This document shows positions 1-11,245 of a stretch of 64,000 nucleotides of DNA, one piece after another. The stretch spans positions 25,670,001 through 25,734,000 of the forward strand of contig CM072806.1 of NCBI GenBank assembly GCA_037013495.1. Direction: 5' to 3'. The position numbers and the translations under genes are program-made. The notes beneath the pieces are model-generated. The model was not told where the DNA came from, did no database searches, and worked only from the letters and a program-made list of their open reading frames with translations. This DNA is from Hippophae tibetana (taxonomy: Eukaryota; Streptophyta; Magnoliopsida; Rosales; Elaeagnaceae). Each line of letters opens with the position of its first letter. Position 1 is the first letter of the stretch.

Positions 1-405
1 ACCAACAATCCTGGGTGAAGGAATCCTCCCAATTTCTCCTATAGGTATAACAACCCTTCATTTTCCTAAAGCTCAATTCAACTAGGCCAGTAATTACACA
101 ACAATTTCCCTAGAATCATACAAACATGCCAAGTCAAGAAGACAACTTGAATTCATTCATTCAAGTTACTAGAGACAACCAATCAAGAACTAGTTAAAGG
201 TTGGATTATGTGGAATTTTCCATCAAAAAGATGGAAGTATAGGTGGAGTATTTAACCAAGCACTTGTTGAAACAAGGCAAGGAATAGTTGCAAATTCAGA
301 AAACAAAAGAATTCAATAACAAAGGGATATTGAGTTTACAAAAAGATGAAATCCCCCAAGCAAATATCTCACTAAAGACGATTAAAAATAGTCCTAGAGG
401 AGAGG
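1..405 (+). pseudogene. Athila-like gag C-terminal remnant
   Basis: Plus-strand reading gives NNPG-(stop)-RNPPNFSYRYNN in the first 70 bases, which resembles the Asn/Pro-rich stretch after the zinc knuckle of Athila-type gag; the minus-strand gag tail at 16265-16804 has a comparable Asn-rich stretch ending in the same kind of motif. Further on, a second frame reads a Gln/Lys-rich helix (ending ...LTKHLLKQGKE) that matches the gag tail upstream of protease. Stops and frame changes show it is dead. It is cut by the window edge on the left, and nothing recognisable as protease or RT follows it, so pol is missing here. The family is recognised from motifs only. Confidence 0.5.
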
Positions 406-719
406 TAACCCATTATCATTTATTATTTCTCTAATTTATTTATTTTTATTTTGTAGATAATTAATTTAATTTTTTATTATTTTGTGTGTTTTAATGTATG
501 TGTAGTTATTAAGTAGAGATTTTTATTTATTTAGAAAAAACATATTTAACCTAAAAATGAGAAATAAAAGTAGTTTATAGTACACTATGGCATGCTTTTC
601 TACATATTACAACATGAGGTAATTAATTTCAAATGGTCATAATACATCAAGTTTTGTGCCGTAACATGACAAACACATCATCGCATCCTGCATGCGTACA
701 TTTTCTGGGCTGAAATACC
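406..719. other. A+T-rich linker, no gene
   Basis: No coding potential seen. Around 575-690 the sequence (ggcatgcttt..., acaacatgaggt, gccgtaacatgac) resembles the U3 block of the beta LTR at about 4230-4350, so a fragment of old LTR U3 may lie here. The resemblance is weak. Confidence 0.3.
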
Positions 720-1166
720 TTTTTCACCCAAAATTTCTACTTTTCTCTCATTTTTAAAAAATTTTCTAACAAAAACCTAATATTCCCTCCCACTAAACAC
801 ATAAAAACCCTCAAAAGAAGTCCTACCTTTCTTCCTTTTTTTCTTCAAAACTTTTAACATAATCACTTTCCTAATAATTTCCCACTTAACCCACAAAGAA
901 ATATTCAATTTCATCAACAAAACAAAAGGTCTTCAACTTCAATAAAGGAGTGTTCTTAATTTTTTTTTCCTTCTACAACAACACAAGTATGTTTTCATAA
1001 ATTTTTAGAATTTGAGTCTTTAAATTAAATTCTCTAAATTGTTTAAAATTATTGTAATTTTTAAGAGTTCTAAAACCCTAACTAAGATAAAAAAAAAGGG
1101 GTTAGGAAAAATATTAGATTGAAATTTTTGTGAACTTGTGAATTTTATATTTTTATAAGATTAAAA
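720..1166 (+). other. Leader of the extra ORF, copy 1
   Basis: Pyrimidine-rich leader (tttcttcctttttttcttc...) followed by an acaacaacacaagt motif and a long A+T tract just before the ORF at 1167. It aligns over its length with the reverse complement of 6666-7158, so leader and ORF were duplicated as one unit. Confidence 0.55.
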
Positions 1167-2260
1167 ATGGGACCAAAAAGAAGTAGGAAAGGAAAGGAGG
1201 ATTCAAATTTCGAAGATTATGATAGTTCTAAGTTTTCCAATTATAAGGCAATAGTTCACTTTGAAAAAGCCGCATAAGTTAATAAAGGATTTATACTAGA
1301 GATAAGGATGGAGTTGAGGAAATTATTGATGTCATAGTACTTCTAGGGTGGAAAATGTTTATATGGGAACCATAGGCGGTTATTGAATCTCATGTTCATG
1401 AATTCTATGCGAATTTTCTTAACATTGTTGGTAACCAAGTTTTACGTAGGAATGTTCTAGTTCCTTGTACGCCTAATGATACAAATGCTCACTATTATTT
1501 TGTGATTATTAGAGAAGGAGAGTATGAGTAGTATCTTAATATTGTTGATTATGGTATAATTTTAGAAACCTTAATTATACAAGATGTTGAATGGATATAT
1601 ACTGGTAATAAGAATAAGGGTTTCGAAGCAAAGTATTTGGAAAAATTTCAAGAATTTGGCAATACTTGGTGTGTTCTTGGATGATGCCCACCAAACAATA
1701 TAGCACTATTGATAGAAAAAGGGCTATTTTACTATATGCAATTGCATCTAAAATGCCTATGGATGTTAGAGCTACAATTTACCAAAGAATAAAATTGTCT
1801 ATAAATAATAACCATTTGGGTTTTTTCCCCAACTAATAACTACATTATGTAAGTATGTGGTGGAACCCCATTCGAAAAGTGAGGTTATATAACCTGGTGA
1901 ATTATTAAACATGGCATATTTTAATGAGCTCATCTCTGGTATGAATATTGTTTCTAACAAAAAAAAGAGTCATTCCTTCATCAAGATTTTCTATGAAAGA
2001 ACAATGTCATATTTTTGGTGAAAAAATGAGCTATATGGAAGAATATCAACAAGCATATTTTACCTAACAAGTTGCATTTCTAAATCAACATCGTGATCAT
2101 GTGGAACATAATCGATTAACGTATGAAATGAATGGATTGCAATTAAATCATCTCAAGGTGAATACAAGTCACTTAACAACACGCAAGTGATTTCACTTTT
2201 ATACCAATAGAAAGATCATGATAACAACCTAAATATCAAGGTTTGCATTATATGGAAGAG
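1167..2260 (+). pseudogene. Plant 'putative transposon protein' ORF, copy 1 (degenerate)
   Basis: The start ATG at 1167 follows an A-rich stretch and opens a Lys/Arg-rich N terminus (MGPKRSRKGKEDSNFEDYD). After frame breaks come the motifs HEFYANF, VLVPCTPNDTNAHYYF and, near 1910, LLNMAYFNELISGMNI, then GEKMSYMEEYQQAY. This order matches a plant-only domain usually labelled 'putative plant transposon protein' (Pfam PF20167, from memory). Stops and frameshifts at several points make it a pseudogene. It lies after a gag tail and before a 3' noncoding region and LTR, the position where Athila elements carry their third, env-like ORF; identity with that ORF is inference. A homologous copy lies inverted at 5690-6664. 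Confidence 0.6.
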
Positions 2261-2269
2261 GAGCTCTAA

Positions 2270-3932
2270 ATTGGATACGAAATGTAATTACTTTTTATGT
2301 TTTTTTCGTTTCTAGATACTGTATTTGTTTTTATTTTATGTTATTTTATTTATTTTGTTTCCTATTTTGTGAACATTGTTAAAATTGTTAAATTTTTGTG
2401 TGCTTTTATTTATTTTTATTGAATTAGAAATTTTTGGTTTATTTTAAAAATATTCTTACAAAACTATCATGTCTTTTTAGTTCATTTTAAGAAAATGATT
2501 AAGTCTTTGCATTGTTAGATTATTTTCCAAAACATTTCAAGGAGTAACATAATAATTAGTTAATTATAATTAGTATTTCATGATAAAATGTTGAAATTGC
2601 AATGAACCTAAAAACTTTGTTTAGGAATCGAATAGTAGAGACTACTTGGTGAGAATATATTTTGAACCATTACCTTCCCATTCTGAGTTATGATATTTTT
2701 CTACTCTTTTAAATGATCTTCTTATCAATTCTAATTTCTACATGATCTTTATAGTCCTTTGCATTGAATGTTAGGATTTTTACATCTAATAGAGTGTCAT
2801 ATATTTATTTTTATTACTTAAATTAAATAAATTAAGTAGAAATTGAAAGTATATGCCCTTCTCTTCATTCATGCATGACTTCTAAAAAAGAAACATATAT
2901 GGGATTTCCCAAACTAACCAAAGAAAAAGCCACAAATTAGTCACTCATTTTATCATACGGTATATGTAGGATCTATACATAGGTCCTTTCTCTAAAATAA
3001 TATATATATATATATATATATAATAAAATAAAAATGAATAGTATAAACTAAATACTATGACTCATTACCTTACAAAGTTGTGAGAATTGACTAAATATAA
3101 AAGAAAGAAACATAGGAAATAATTTCCCAAAAGTCATTTTCATTTTCTTCATCTTCTAAAGGCATATTACTTGAGGTTTTTATTTAATGAATTTGATTGA
3201 TATATGAAAATAATATTAGATTTTTTTGATAAAATCCATTCATTTAATTCTATTCATGAGATCAATGTGATGCACCATTTTGAGTTTTTATTCTTTATAC
3301 ATATGCAAACTTATTAGTTCATTTTTATACATAAACTTTATTTGTATATATCTTTGAATGAGTGTTTGAACCAATAAGATAAGTGTTACTAAGAGTATGC
3401 CTTGAGAGGATCGAGTTGAAACTAATTCAAATTCCTTACACTCAGATTGGTAAATTACTATTGATACATTTTTTATTTAAATATGAAAATAATTTTTAAC
3501 TAATTATTATAGTAAATCATGAATGTTTAGAATGTTAAAATAACTTATGCTATAGATTTAATTGAAGACTTAGAAGATATTAAAAAGCATGATAAGTTTT
3601 ATTCCTTTTTTATTCTTTTTTTATTTTTCTTCTTATATGGTTATATTTTTACTTTATTTTAAATTTTATTTGTTCATATGTTGTTTATTTTTATTTTTTT
3701 GTTATTTTTTTTAATTTTTATATTTAAAATTTGACATATGTGGGTATTATATATGAAAAATCTCACGAGACTTAAACCCTTCCACTAAAGCAACCCTAAG
3801 TTTAAATTCTTATTATATATACTAAATGTAACTATGTCAATCTATGAAAATAATTTAGAATAGTTAATTTCTACTTCTAGTTTTTATTTTTAGTTTTTTG
3901 TCATTCTTTCAAAGAAACGAGTTGGAGATTTG
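2270..3932 (+). other. 3' noncoding internal region of an Athila-like element
   Basis: Long A+T-rich region without ORFs between the extra ORF and the LTR. It aligns with 51270-52884: both contain gtgtgcttttatt, aatttttggttta, agtatttcatgata, cttcccatt and gaaattgaaagtatat in the same order. It ends in a purine-rich stretch (aaagaaacgagttggagatt, 3911-3930) directly before the LTR, a plausible polypurine tract. Confidence 0.6.
3000..3023. repeat. (TA)n microsatellite
   Basis: Twelve TA units inside the 3' noncoding region. The corresponding place in the second copy (about 52305) has only a short TA run. Confidence 0.9.
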
Positions 3933-5682
3933 TGATAAGTGCTCAAAAGCACTTAATATATTGTAATTTTATACATGTTAAATGATTAAATAGATTTATA
4001 TTTGTTTATTTTTACTTTTATTTTAAACAAATCTATCTTTTTAGAACCACGAATATATTTTTTTTTTCCAGGTATTTCTTTGTATTCACTAATTTAACTT
4101 GAAGAATTGTATTTCGAGCACCCATTACAACTTAGAAGCTAGATTAAAAAGAAAACATATGTTAAGCATTACAAATATTTTAAAACTTCAAAAAGAAATA
4201 CAAGAAATAAAGGGTTCCAAGTGATGCAAAACAAACGATGGCATGGCATGAAAGTTTTATATACCACAACACGAGGAAATAGGAATCACATCAGTGCATT
4301 CTAAATATAATAAGGGTTGTGGCATGAAAAAATTGTATGACATAGTGTGAATGTAATGGTTTATAGTTTAATTTTCTCATACTTCTTATTCATTTCATTT
4401 CTTTGTCTCTTAAGCTTTCTAGCTTTTTCTTTTAATAGTTTAATTTTCTTTCCTCAATTGAGAGTTGAACAAATTTAGTTTATATAATAGTTTATAGTTT
4501 AAATTAAATAAATAGCATGGAAGTTCGGTTTAGAATTTTTCTATAATAGAAATTATTCGAAGAATTCTGTTAAGATATATTTAAATGTATTCTTTCTAGA
4601 TTATCTCAAAGTTTTATTTTACATGCTATAAATTTAATTTATTAATCATTTATTAAACTATGGATGTCTGGCTATAAATAATATGGGATATTAGTAATGT
4701 TATTACACTTGTGAAATATTAAAGTGGATTAAACATTTTTATAAAATTAACTAGGTTTTATTTCTTCATCAACATTAAAATGAAGTTTGTAAAAGAAAAA
4801 TTTATTGAGAAAGTATTTTTCATAATAAACAAGAGAGTTAGATTTAGGATTTTAATTATCTGACCTTGATTTTGAATAATACATGTGGATATTAGATAAT
4901 TTCAATCTAAATCTATTTTGAGCTATGCTCTATTTCAAAGAATTTTATGAGAATTATTACTGAAAAATATATTAAAAACATATCCTTTATAGTAGTTTTA
5001 AAATTTGAAAGTTAATTCTAGATACTTAAATCATAAATCTAACTTAAACACCTTAAAGATAGTTAAAATAGAGAGCCCCGCCAAAAGCATCAACTAAGCA
5101 GTTTATTAATTCCTTAGAAATAAAATAAAATTTAGTCAATTATCAATTATTGATCCCATCACAAGTCTTTAGTTGATAATTGATTGACAAAATAATCGGA
5201 TCCTTGCCTTAGGATATTTTCTTTTTAAAAAGGGATAATCAATAATTTTAATTCTTTTTTTTAATAACGTACTTAAATATTGAGCAAGCATAATTCACTA
5301 GCCAATGTATCTCATAAATTCTTCATTGCATGATAATGTTTAATTACCTAAATATTTGTTGAATCTATTCTTATTTTTATGTTAGTAGTTTAGATCTTCA
5401 AACCAAAACAATCATGATAGCATGTTCAGGTTATTATTTTTGTTTTCAAGAATTTTTTGAATTATGTAAAACCATATGAATCCTCTTTTGACCGACCTTG
5501 GAAGTATACTTATCATTTTTTATAAGTGATACACTTATTATTTTTGATAAGTGATTCATACCCTTGCAAACTATTTTATAAATCATACAAAATTTGTATG
5601 CGACAATTTTATTCATTAATTTTTGGTGTAATTTCCAAGTAAACTGGTAATAGCACTTAAAATTAGACAACCTTTGCAAGCA
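3933..5682 (+). mobile_element. LTR type beta, 3' LTR of the first Athila-like element
   Basis: Starts TGATAAGTGCTCAAAAGCAC after a purine-rich tract and ends ...TTTGCAAGCA, about 1750 bp. The start is shared with alpha LTRs (TGATGAGTGCTCAAAAG at 10830), and the body aligns with 40433-41777 and 52885-54388. The end matches the U5 end at 49788-49928, which is followed by a primer binding site, fixing that boundary. Immediately after it the sequence becomes the inverted extra ORF (from about 5690). The element therefore probably inserted into that ORF; its 5' LTR would lie left of the window. Confidence 0.75.
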
Positions 5683-5689
5683 ATAATCA

Positions 5690-6664
5690 ACCTGATAATG
5701 ATTTTTTGAATGAAAAATGCATTTTGGTGGGCAGTGTAAGCTTCCTGATACTCTTCCATGTAGCTTATTCTTTCACCAAAATAATAAAAACAATTACTTT
5801 GTAGTCAATTTTGATGAAGGAATGGCCCTTCTTTCCCTTTGGGCTATGTCGATACCAAAGGTGAGTTCATTGAAATAGGTCATATATAATAATTCATTTG
5901 GTTGAATTATAAATTCACCTTTTGAATGAGGTATCCACAATTTCTTACATAAAGTAGTGACTAATTGGGGAAAAAAGTAACTCAAATAGAAGTTGTATGC
6001 AAATAGCTTGATTCTATGGTGAATTATATTGCCTACATCCAAAGATATCTTGGAAGGAATAACATGTGGTAAAATTTCCCTTTCTTCGCCAACAAAACTG
6101 TAATATCTAGTGGGTATCAACCTTGAACACAAAAAGTGTTTCCAAATCCAAGCAACCTTATCCAAATACTTGACTTCAAAGCCCTTATGTTTACCACCAA
6201 CATAATTCCATTCAACCCTTCTAAAATTAAGGTTTCAAGTTTTGTAGTATAATCAACTTTACTTAAATATATTTCAAACTCACCTTGTCCAATATTCACT
6301 AAATAATAATGAGAATTTATATCATTTGGCCCAAACGGGACTATTACACCCCATGCCTTGACTACATTATCAAAAGCATCAAGAACGTTGGCATAGAATT
6401 CCCAAACAAGAGATTCAATAACAACATCAGTTCTTTTACAAACTTTTTCCATCCTAAAATTGCTACGAAATCAATAATTCCCTCAAATTGAAAATTAGAC
6501 CCCAAATCAAAATCCATCTCTCTTTCATGTATGGAACTTTTATTGACTTCTACAGCTTTTTCTAAACATAATTTGTCCTCATAACTTGAAAATTTAACCC
6601 TATCATATTCTTCAGAAGTTCAAACCTCTTTCCCTTTATCATATCTACCTGTTTGATGTGCCAT
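5690..6664 (-). pseudogene. Plant 'putative transposon protein' ORF, copy 2 (inverted, truncated)
   Basis: Minus strand from an ATG at 6664 (MAHQTGRYDKGKEV, then a stop). Segments in order: LEKAVEVNKSSI; a frame change; ESLVWEFYAN, VIVPFGPNDINSHYYLVN and GQGEFEIYLSKVDY (6440-6230); then, near 6120-5800, TRYYSFVGEEREILPHVI, HRIKLFAYNFYLSYFFPQL and LLYMTYFNELTFGIDIAQ; finally GERISYMEEYQEAY near 5760. It matches copy 1 throughout and is better preserved, but still has a stop and at least two frameshifts. It is cut at its 3' end by the beta LTR ending at 5682. Function unknown; the domain is recognised only as a retroelement- or transposon-linked plant domain. Confidence 0.6.
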
Positions 6665-6665
6665 T

Positions 6666-7158
6666 TCAACAATTAAACAATATCAAAAAAATTTATCTCT
6701 TAAATATTTAAAAAAAAATAACACAAATCAAATTATTCCAACATTTTCCTTACCCCTATTAGTCGTAATTAGTGTTTAGAACTCCTAAATATTCATAAAT
6801 AATCCACAATTTTTTAGAGAATTTAATTTAAAGATTTAAATTCAAAATATTTATGAATATTTACTTGTGTTGTTGTGGATTGAAGAGAATAAAGAACAAT
6901 CCTCTTTGAAGATGAAGATTTCTTGGTATTGTTGATGGTTTTCAAAATTTCGTTAAGAAGTGAGTAGGAAAAGGTTAGAAAGTGATTTTCATGAAAGGTT
7001 TTGAAATATTATAGAAGAAAGATATGATTTTTGAAGGTTTAGAGGTTTTTATGCGATAGAAAATTTAGGGTTTGTTAAAAAGATGAGAAAATGAGAAAAA
7101 AATGTGTGTGTTTTCGTGTAGGGAGGTATTCCTAGCTAGAATAAAGCAAGCTACAGCA
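6666..7158 (-). other. Leader of the extra ORF, copy 2
   Basis: Reverse complement aligns with 720-1166, including the pyrimidine-rich tract and the acaacaacacaagt motif. It stops at the end of the gamma LTR (7159), so that element probably inserted here or replaced what lay upstream. A weak Stop-to-Met reading frame at 7065-7253 crosses the junction and is not a gene. Confidence 0.5.
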
Positions 7159-8082
7159 TGAACCTTAATCGTCACATAGGAAGTGTGTGCAATAAATACG
7201 TAAGTATACGTATCGTAAGAATTAATATAATGATAAGAAAATATCGTACCCACAGAGATTATTTTATTAAAAACTAATTTTTAAAACTAAAAATAATTGT
7301 TTTTGTGTTTTTATATTTTAAGGAAGCAAAATTAAAATAGCTAAAAGTAAATAGAAATAATTAATTAAATACAATTTGATAACTACAAATATATATGAGA
7401 AAATATCTAGGAATACTTAATCTCCTAATTTTCTAAACATGTGAATCACTAAAATCTACCCAATATAATTATCAATTAATTACATGATCAATTGAATCTA
7501 ACCGAGCATGTATTTTTCTCTCAAGTAAACTACACACCATATAGTAAATAATTTAATCACACTCTCATACCAATTAAATTGCATACTACTCATTAAGTTC
7601 ATCAATTATGAATCACATATATAATAATCATACATCTCTACCTAGAAACTATGCATGTTATTTAATCAAGATAAACAATTAAAAATTCTCTCAAATCTAT
7701 TTAATTGTATTTACAGATAAAATGTTGGCCAAACAATTAATAGCATAAAAATTAGATAAAATAATATAATTAAATTATAATTATAATTGGGGTAAAACTT
7801 TAGATCATCACATAGTGAAAATAGAGTTCATAAGATCCCTAGATTAATAAATTAATTACACGTAATTGTGTTCATAAAGCTCATATTTTTCATTAAAAAA
7901 AAAGACATAAAATTGATAAAAAAAAGGTAGAATTAGAAATACAATAAATCTCTTATATTGTAGTATTAATTTTCTCTATAATCTCCACCAAAATTGTGTC
8001 TTCTCTTAAATTTTTCTATATTTTTCTCTCTTTTTTAGCTCCAAAAAATGACCAAAATTATGCTAATAAAGGAAAATTAGGG

Positions 8083-8091
8083 TTTATATAT
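8083..8091 (-). promoter_or_regulatory. TATA-like box of the gamma LTR
   Basis: Minus strand reads CACTCTATATATAAACCC, a strong TATA-type core. U3 lies at higher coordinates and the R/U5-like pyrimidine-rich leader at lower coordinates, as expected for an LTR promoter. Confidence 0.5.
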
Positions 8092-8207
8092 AGAGTGATC
8101 AGGGGCTTAAATAAAGCTCAGGTGCGATCTGGATTGTCAGATCAGCTTTAGACAAAGGCTACAATCAAAACAAGCAAAATTGATAGTTCTAGCCAATCAC
8201 AGTGTGA

Positions 8208-8442
8208 CATGTGGCATCAAAAGTTAATTGGGTGAATCAAGGAGCAACACATGTCGTGATGTGATTTGCAAAAACGGATGGCATGGTGCACGGATGGAAT
8301 GCGTGGAGAAATGGCATTGCGACATGTGGAATGGCACGTTGATCAATTTCCGAAGTCGATTGAACATTATGTTGACACGTGGCATGCATTTCGTTCTCCT
8401 TACACGCAGTGTAATGTGATTCACTCTTCGTGCTTACGTGGC
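8208..8442 (-). promoter_or_regulatory. U3 with four ACRTGG/ABRE-like motifs
   Basis: Four related boxes lie upstream of the LTR TATA box: ACATGTGGCATC (8208-8219), ACATGTGGA (8322-8330), CACGTGGC (8376-8383) and TACGTGGC (8435-8442). The last two fit the plant YACGTGGC element bound by bZIP/ABF factors. The block is markedly richer in CG than its surroundings. Function is inferred from motif and position only. Confidence 0.4.
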
Positions 8443-8586
8443 ATTCCAAAAATTATAATTTCACCCCTTTTCACTAAATATTTTAATTTTTAATTTTTTT
8501 TTGCCATAAAAATACTATTTATTAAATAAAAAAGTAAATATTAAGTAAAAAAGTGCGCTAATGACTCTACTTTAATAGATTCATCA

Positions 8587-8600
8587 CACCCCCAAACTTA
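8587..8600 (-). other. Polypurine tract of the minus-strand element
   Basis: Minus strand reads AAGTTTGGGGGTG immediately before the LTR start TGATGA. A G-run of this kind is usual for the plus-strand primer of plant Ty3/gypsy elements. It fixes the element orientation as minus. Confidence 0.65.
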
Positions 8601-10073
8601 AATCTTTACTTGTCCTCAAGTAAAGCTAAGTATAACTAAATAAAATAACTTGGGTAGTATATTCATAAATATTCTATTAATACATGCATATTTTACGAAA
8701 ACTATCCCTTTCAAAAGTCATACAATCTTATGATAAAGAGGTTCACATATTAATCAATCAACGTTCCATCAATACAAGGATATATAAGGTTTTTGACAAA
8801 TTGATTTGTGTGTGTGTGTGCTGCACATGATATCATCCAATGCACTCATGAAATCAACCTATATGAGCATGCTAATAAATTCAATCTTAGAACAACTCTC
8901 ATAACTCTATTTTTCACATCCCTCTCCACTAATATAAATATGCAATTAGCTCAAGATCAATAAGGACTTTACAAGATTGTAATGTAAGGCTTAGGTGGAG
9001 GGTAGATAAATGAAGAAATTTTAGGCTCTTTCCACACCTTAGCTTCTTCTTTTTCATCATGCACTTTTTAACTACAATTGAGCTTTTACTTGATATTTTA
9101 GTGTACCCTCTTTTGACATTATTTTCATATATTTTTTTCATCTTTGTTTTCTCTTTTTTTATTGTAACTTCACAACACTCCCAAACTTATTTTCAACTTT
9201 ATTTTATTTTCTTTAGAGGCATAATTGTGTTGTGAATTTCACTATTTTTTATAGGGTGCATTACATTTTCACCTTACTCTAAAGCATAACACATGATTGC
9301 AATTTTTTTTCTTTTCATACAAGCTAAAGGTGCAAGGGTAAAGATAATGCTTATTGGTTAGGCATAAAATTTGGCTTATAAATATTAAAGGTTCTTTGTT
9401 AGCTTAAATGGGTGACTAAAGATATTAACAATGGTTAGCTTGAAAAGATCAATCAATCCAAATAAGGCTTGAATCATTTTTCTTGCTAAATACTATTTAG
9501 GATTTTGCCTCAAGGGATGATCAAATAGATTCTAAAACTTGGTAGATCTCATCAGCTCGTACAACTCACTACAAATTTTCTCTCAATAGGAACACCAAAA
9601 TCAATCATGAACATGTGTATAAAAATTTTAATCAATCAAATCAAAACTAGAAATCATATCACATGATTAATGTAAATATCTTAACAAATATGTTACATTC
9701 TTTATCCTAGTCATGACAACCAATTTTTATTATTGAGTTCATATGTTTCATATCAAGTATCTATGCATTTAGTTTCCATATATTTATCAACTTATACCCA
9801 AATCATGATTAAAAACATCCTAATAATTAAAATTTCCTAAAAATCTAAAATTCATAGTAAATACTAATGTAGAGAATGAAGTTCCCTCCCCAAAACTTAA
9901 GTTACACATTGTCCCTAATGTGCACATATAAATATGAAAAATTAAATGGAAATAAAACTCCCTTAGTCATGGCACATCACATTTTTCACTGAAATGCTCA
10001 TTATTGTTGTGCCATTGCTCTCCACATTTATTCATCTACAAAACAAAAACAATAAAAATATAAGTAAAATAAT
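8601..10073 (-). other. 3' noncoding spacer of the minus-strand Athila-like element
   Basis: About 1.5 kb between the integrase end and the polypurine tract, with no ORF that resembles a protein. It has a short GT run at 8810-8820 and pyrimidine-rich stretches. Spacers this long with no or a decayed third ORF are common in this lineage. No env-like motif was seen. Confidence 0.5.
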
Positions 10074-10091
10074 GTTGGGTTACCTCCCAAC
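10074..10091 (-). other. Conserved stem-loop after pol
   Basis: GTTGGGTTACCTCCCAAC: perfect 6-bp arms GTTGGG/CCCAAC around a 6-base loop, 12 bases beyond the integrase stop. A similar GGAGGYAACCC stem is a familiar landmark just after pol in Athila-like elements (from memory). Possible RNA structure of unknown role. Confidence 0.45.
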
Positions 10092-10102
10092 CAGGGTCAC
10101 AT

Positions 10103-10824
10103 TTAACATCCTTGACTAGACGGTCCTATCAAGTCCAAAGGTGTATCTACTAAGGTTATCACAAGTGTTTCATTTGATAATTGATCTTCATAATAGTGCT
10201 TCACCCTATGCCCATTAACCATAAATTGATCTTTATATTTATTTTCTAATTTAATGGTTTCATGGTTGGTTACCTAAGTGATGATGAATGGTCCTAACCA
10301 TCTACTCTTTAATTTTCGCAAAAAATGTTTGAGTCTTGAGTTATACAGTAACACTTTTTAACTCGGTTCAAACATACGGTGCAAAAAAAATTTCCATGAT
10401 ATCATTTTGTTTTTTCTTTGTAAAGCTTGGAATTTTCATAAGCATTCCACCGTAATTCATCCAATTCATTTATTTGAAGCATTCTTTTCTCACCAACTAA
10501 ATTTATGGACATATTCAACTATTTCAATGCCCAATATGCTTTGTGCTCCAATTCTAATGGTAAGTGACAAGCCTTTCCATAAACTAGCTAATACGGGGTG
10601 GTACCAATTGGTGTTTTAAATGCAGTTTTTTACGCCCATAAAGCATCATCCAACTTAGATGACCAATCCTTCCTAGAGATGTTCACAGTTTTCTCCAAAA
10701 TTCTTTTCACTTCTCTATTAGATACCTCTATTTTCCTACTTGATTAGGGATGATAAGAGGTAGACACTTTATACTTAATCTCGTACTTAGACAATAAGTA
10801 ATTAAATGATTTATTACAAAAGTG
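10103..10824 (-). pseudogene. Athila-like integrase, C-terminal half
   Basis: Minus-strand reading resumes exactly at the solo-LTR duplication: HFCNKSFNYLLSKYEIKYKV, a motif of YHP type, [30 protein letters not shown] and KTAFKTPIGTTPY, then LKHFLRKLKSRWLGPF and VNGHRVKHYY, ending at a TAA at 10103-10105. These are the second half of the integrase core and the DNA-binding C terminus. Several in-frame stops and a frame change around 10330-10410 make it nonfunctional. It is continuous with 12585-12960 once the solo LTR and one copy of the duplication are ignored. Confidence 0.85.
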
Positions 10825-10829
10825 ACTTC
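10825..10829. repeat. Target-site duplication, left copy (ACTTC)
   Basis: ACTTC directly precedes the LTR start TGATGAG. The identical ACTTC follows the LTR end at 12585-12589. Five bases is the usual size for Ty3/gypsy integration. Confidence 0.9.
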
Positions 10830-11117
10830 TGATGAGTGCTCAAAAGTACTAAAATTACCATGATTTTATACACGTTAATTGATTAAAAATATATATACTT
10901 ATATGATTTTATCATATATTTATATAAATCTATCTTTTCGGAATCATGAGTATTTTATTTATTTTTCAGGTATTTTTGCTTAAAAAGTAACTTAAAGACT
11001 CAAAGAAAAATACCAGAGGCAATACATCAAAAATATATTCATAAAGTAATTGAGGAAAAGTAAAAAAAAAGATGAAAAAATTGGACAAAATGGGTCAAAA
11101 ATGTCAAAAAGGAGGAA

Positions 11118-11245
11118 ATTGCGTACACAGCCGTACTGCGCCAGCACAATGCCCAGTTCACACGTGTCGCACGCCCAGTCCGCGCGTACCCCTACTCTAT
11201 TTCACATGCACCGTCACGCCCCACACTACCATGACGTTAGCAGTA
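11118..11245 (+). promoter_or_regulatory. CpG-rich U3 block of the alpha solo LTR
   Basis: Stands out against the A+T-rich background, with repeated CG dinucleotides (cgtacac, gccgtactgcgcc, cacacgtgtcgcacgcc, cgcgcgta). It contains ATGACG and ATGATGTCATCAT near 11231-11260. The same block occurs at 63440-63600, where the two parts join as TGACGTCA. It is likely the enhancer/U3 regulatory zone. Confidence 0.5.

Larger units (their letters stand above)
7159..8586 (-). mobile_element. LTR type gamma, 3' LTR of the minus-strand Athila-like element
   Basis: On the minus strand it starts TGATGAATCTATTAAAGTAG directly after a polypurine tract (8587-8600) and ends near ...GGTTCA at 7159 (the end is less certain). 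The segment 7230-7780 aligns well, reversed, with 62450-62960: both contain the stretch around acatgatcaattgaatctaa, cactctcat and ggccaaacaattaat. It carries a TATA-like box and a U3 with repeated ACRTGG motifs. No stable ORF. About 1.43 kb. Confidence 0.7.

Noticed and set aside
5446..5679. 77-codon minus-strand frame
   Set aside because: Falls inside the U5 of a beta LTR, with no counterpart in the other beta copies.
8224..8493. Four overlapping frames on both strands (63-75 codons)
   Set aside because: They arise from the less A+T-rich U3 of the gamma LTR, where stops are rarer; none shows protein-like features.
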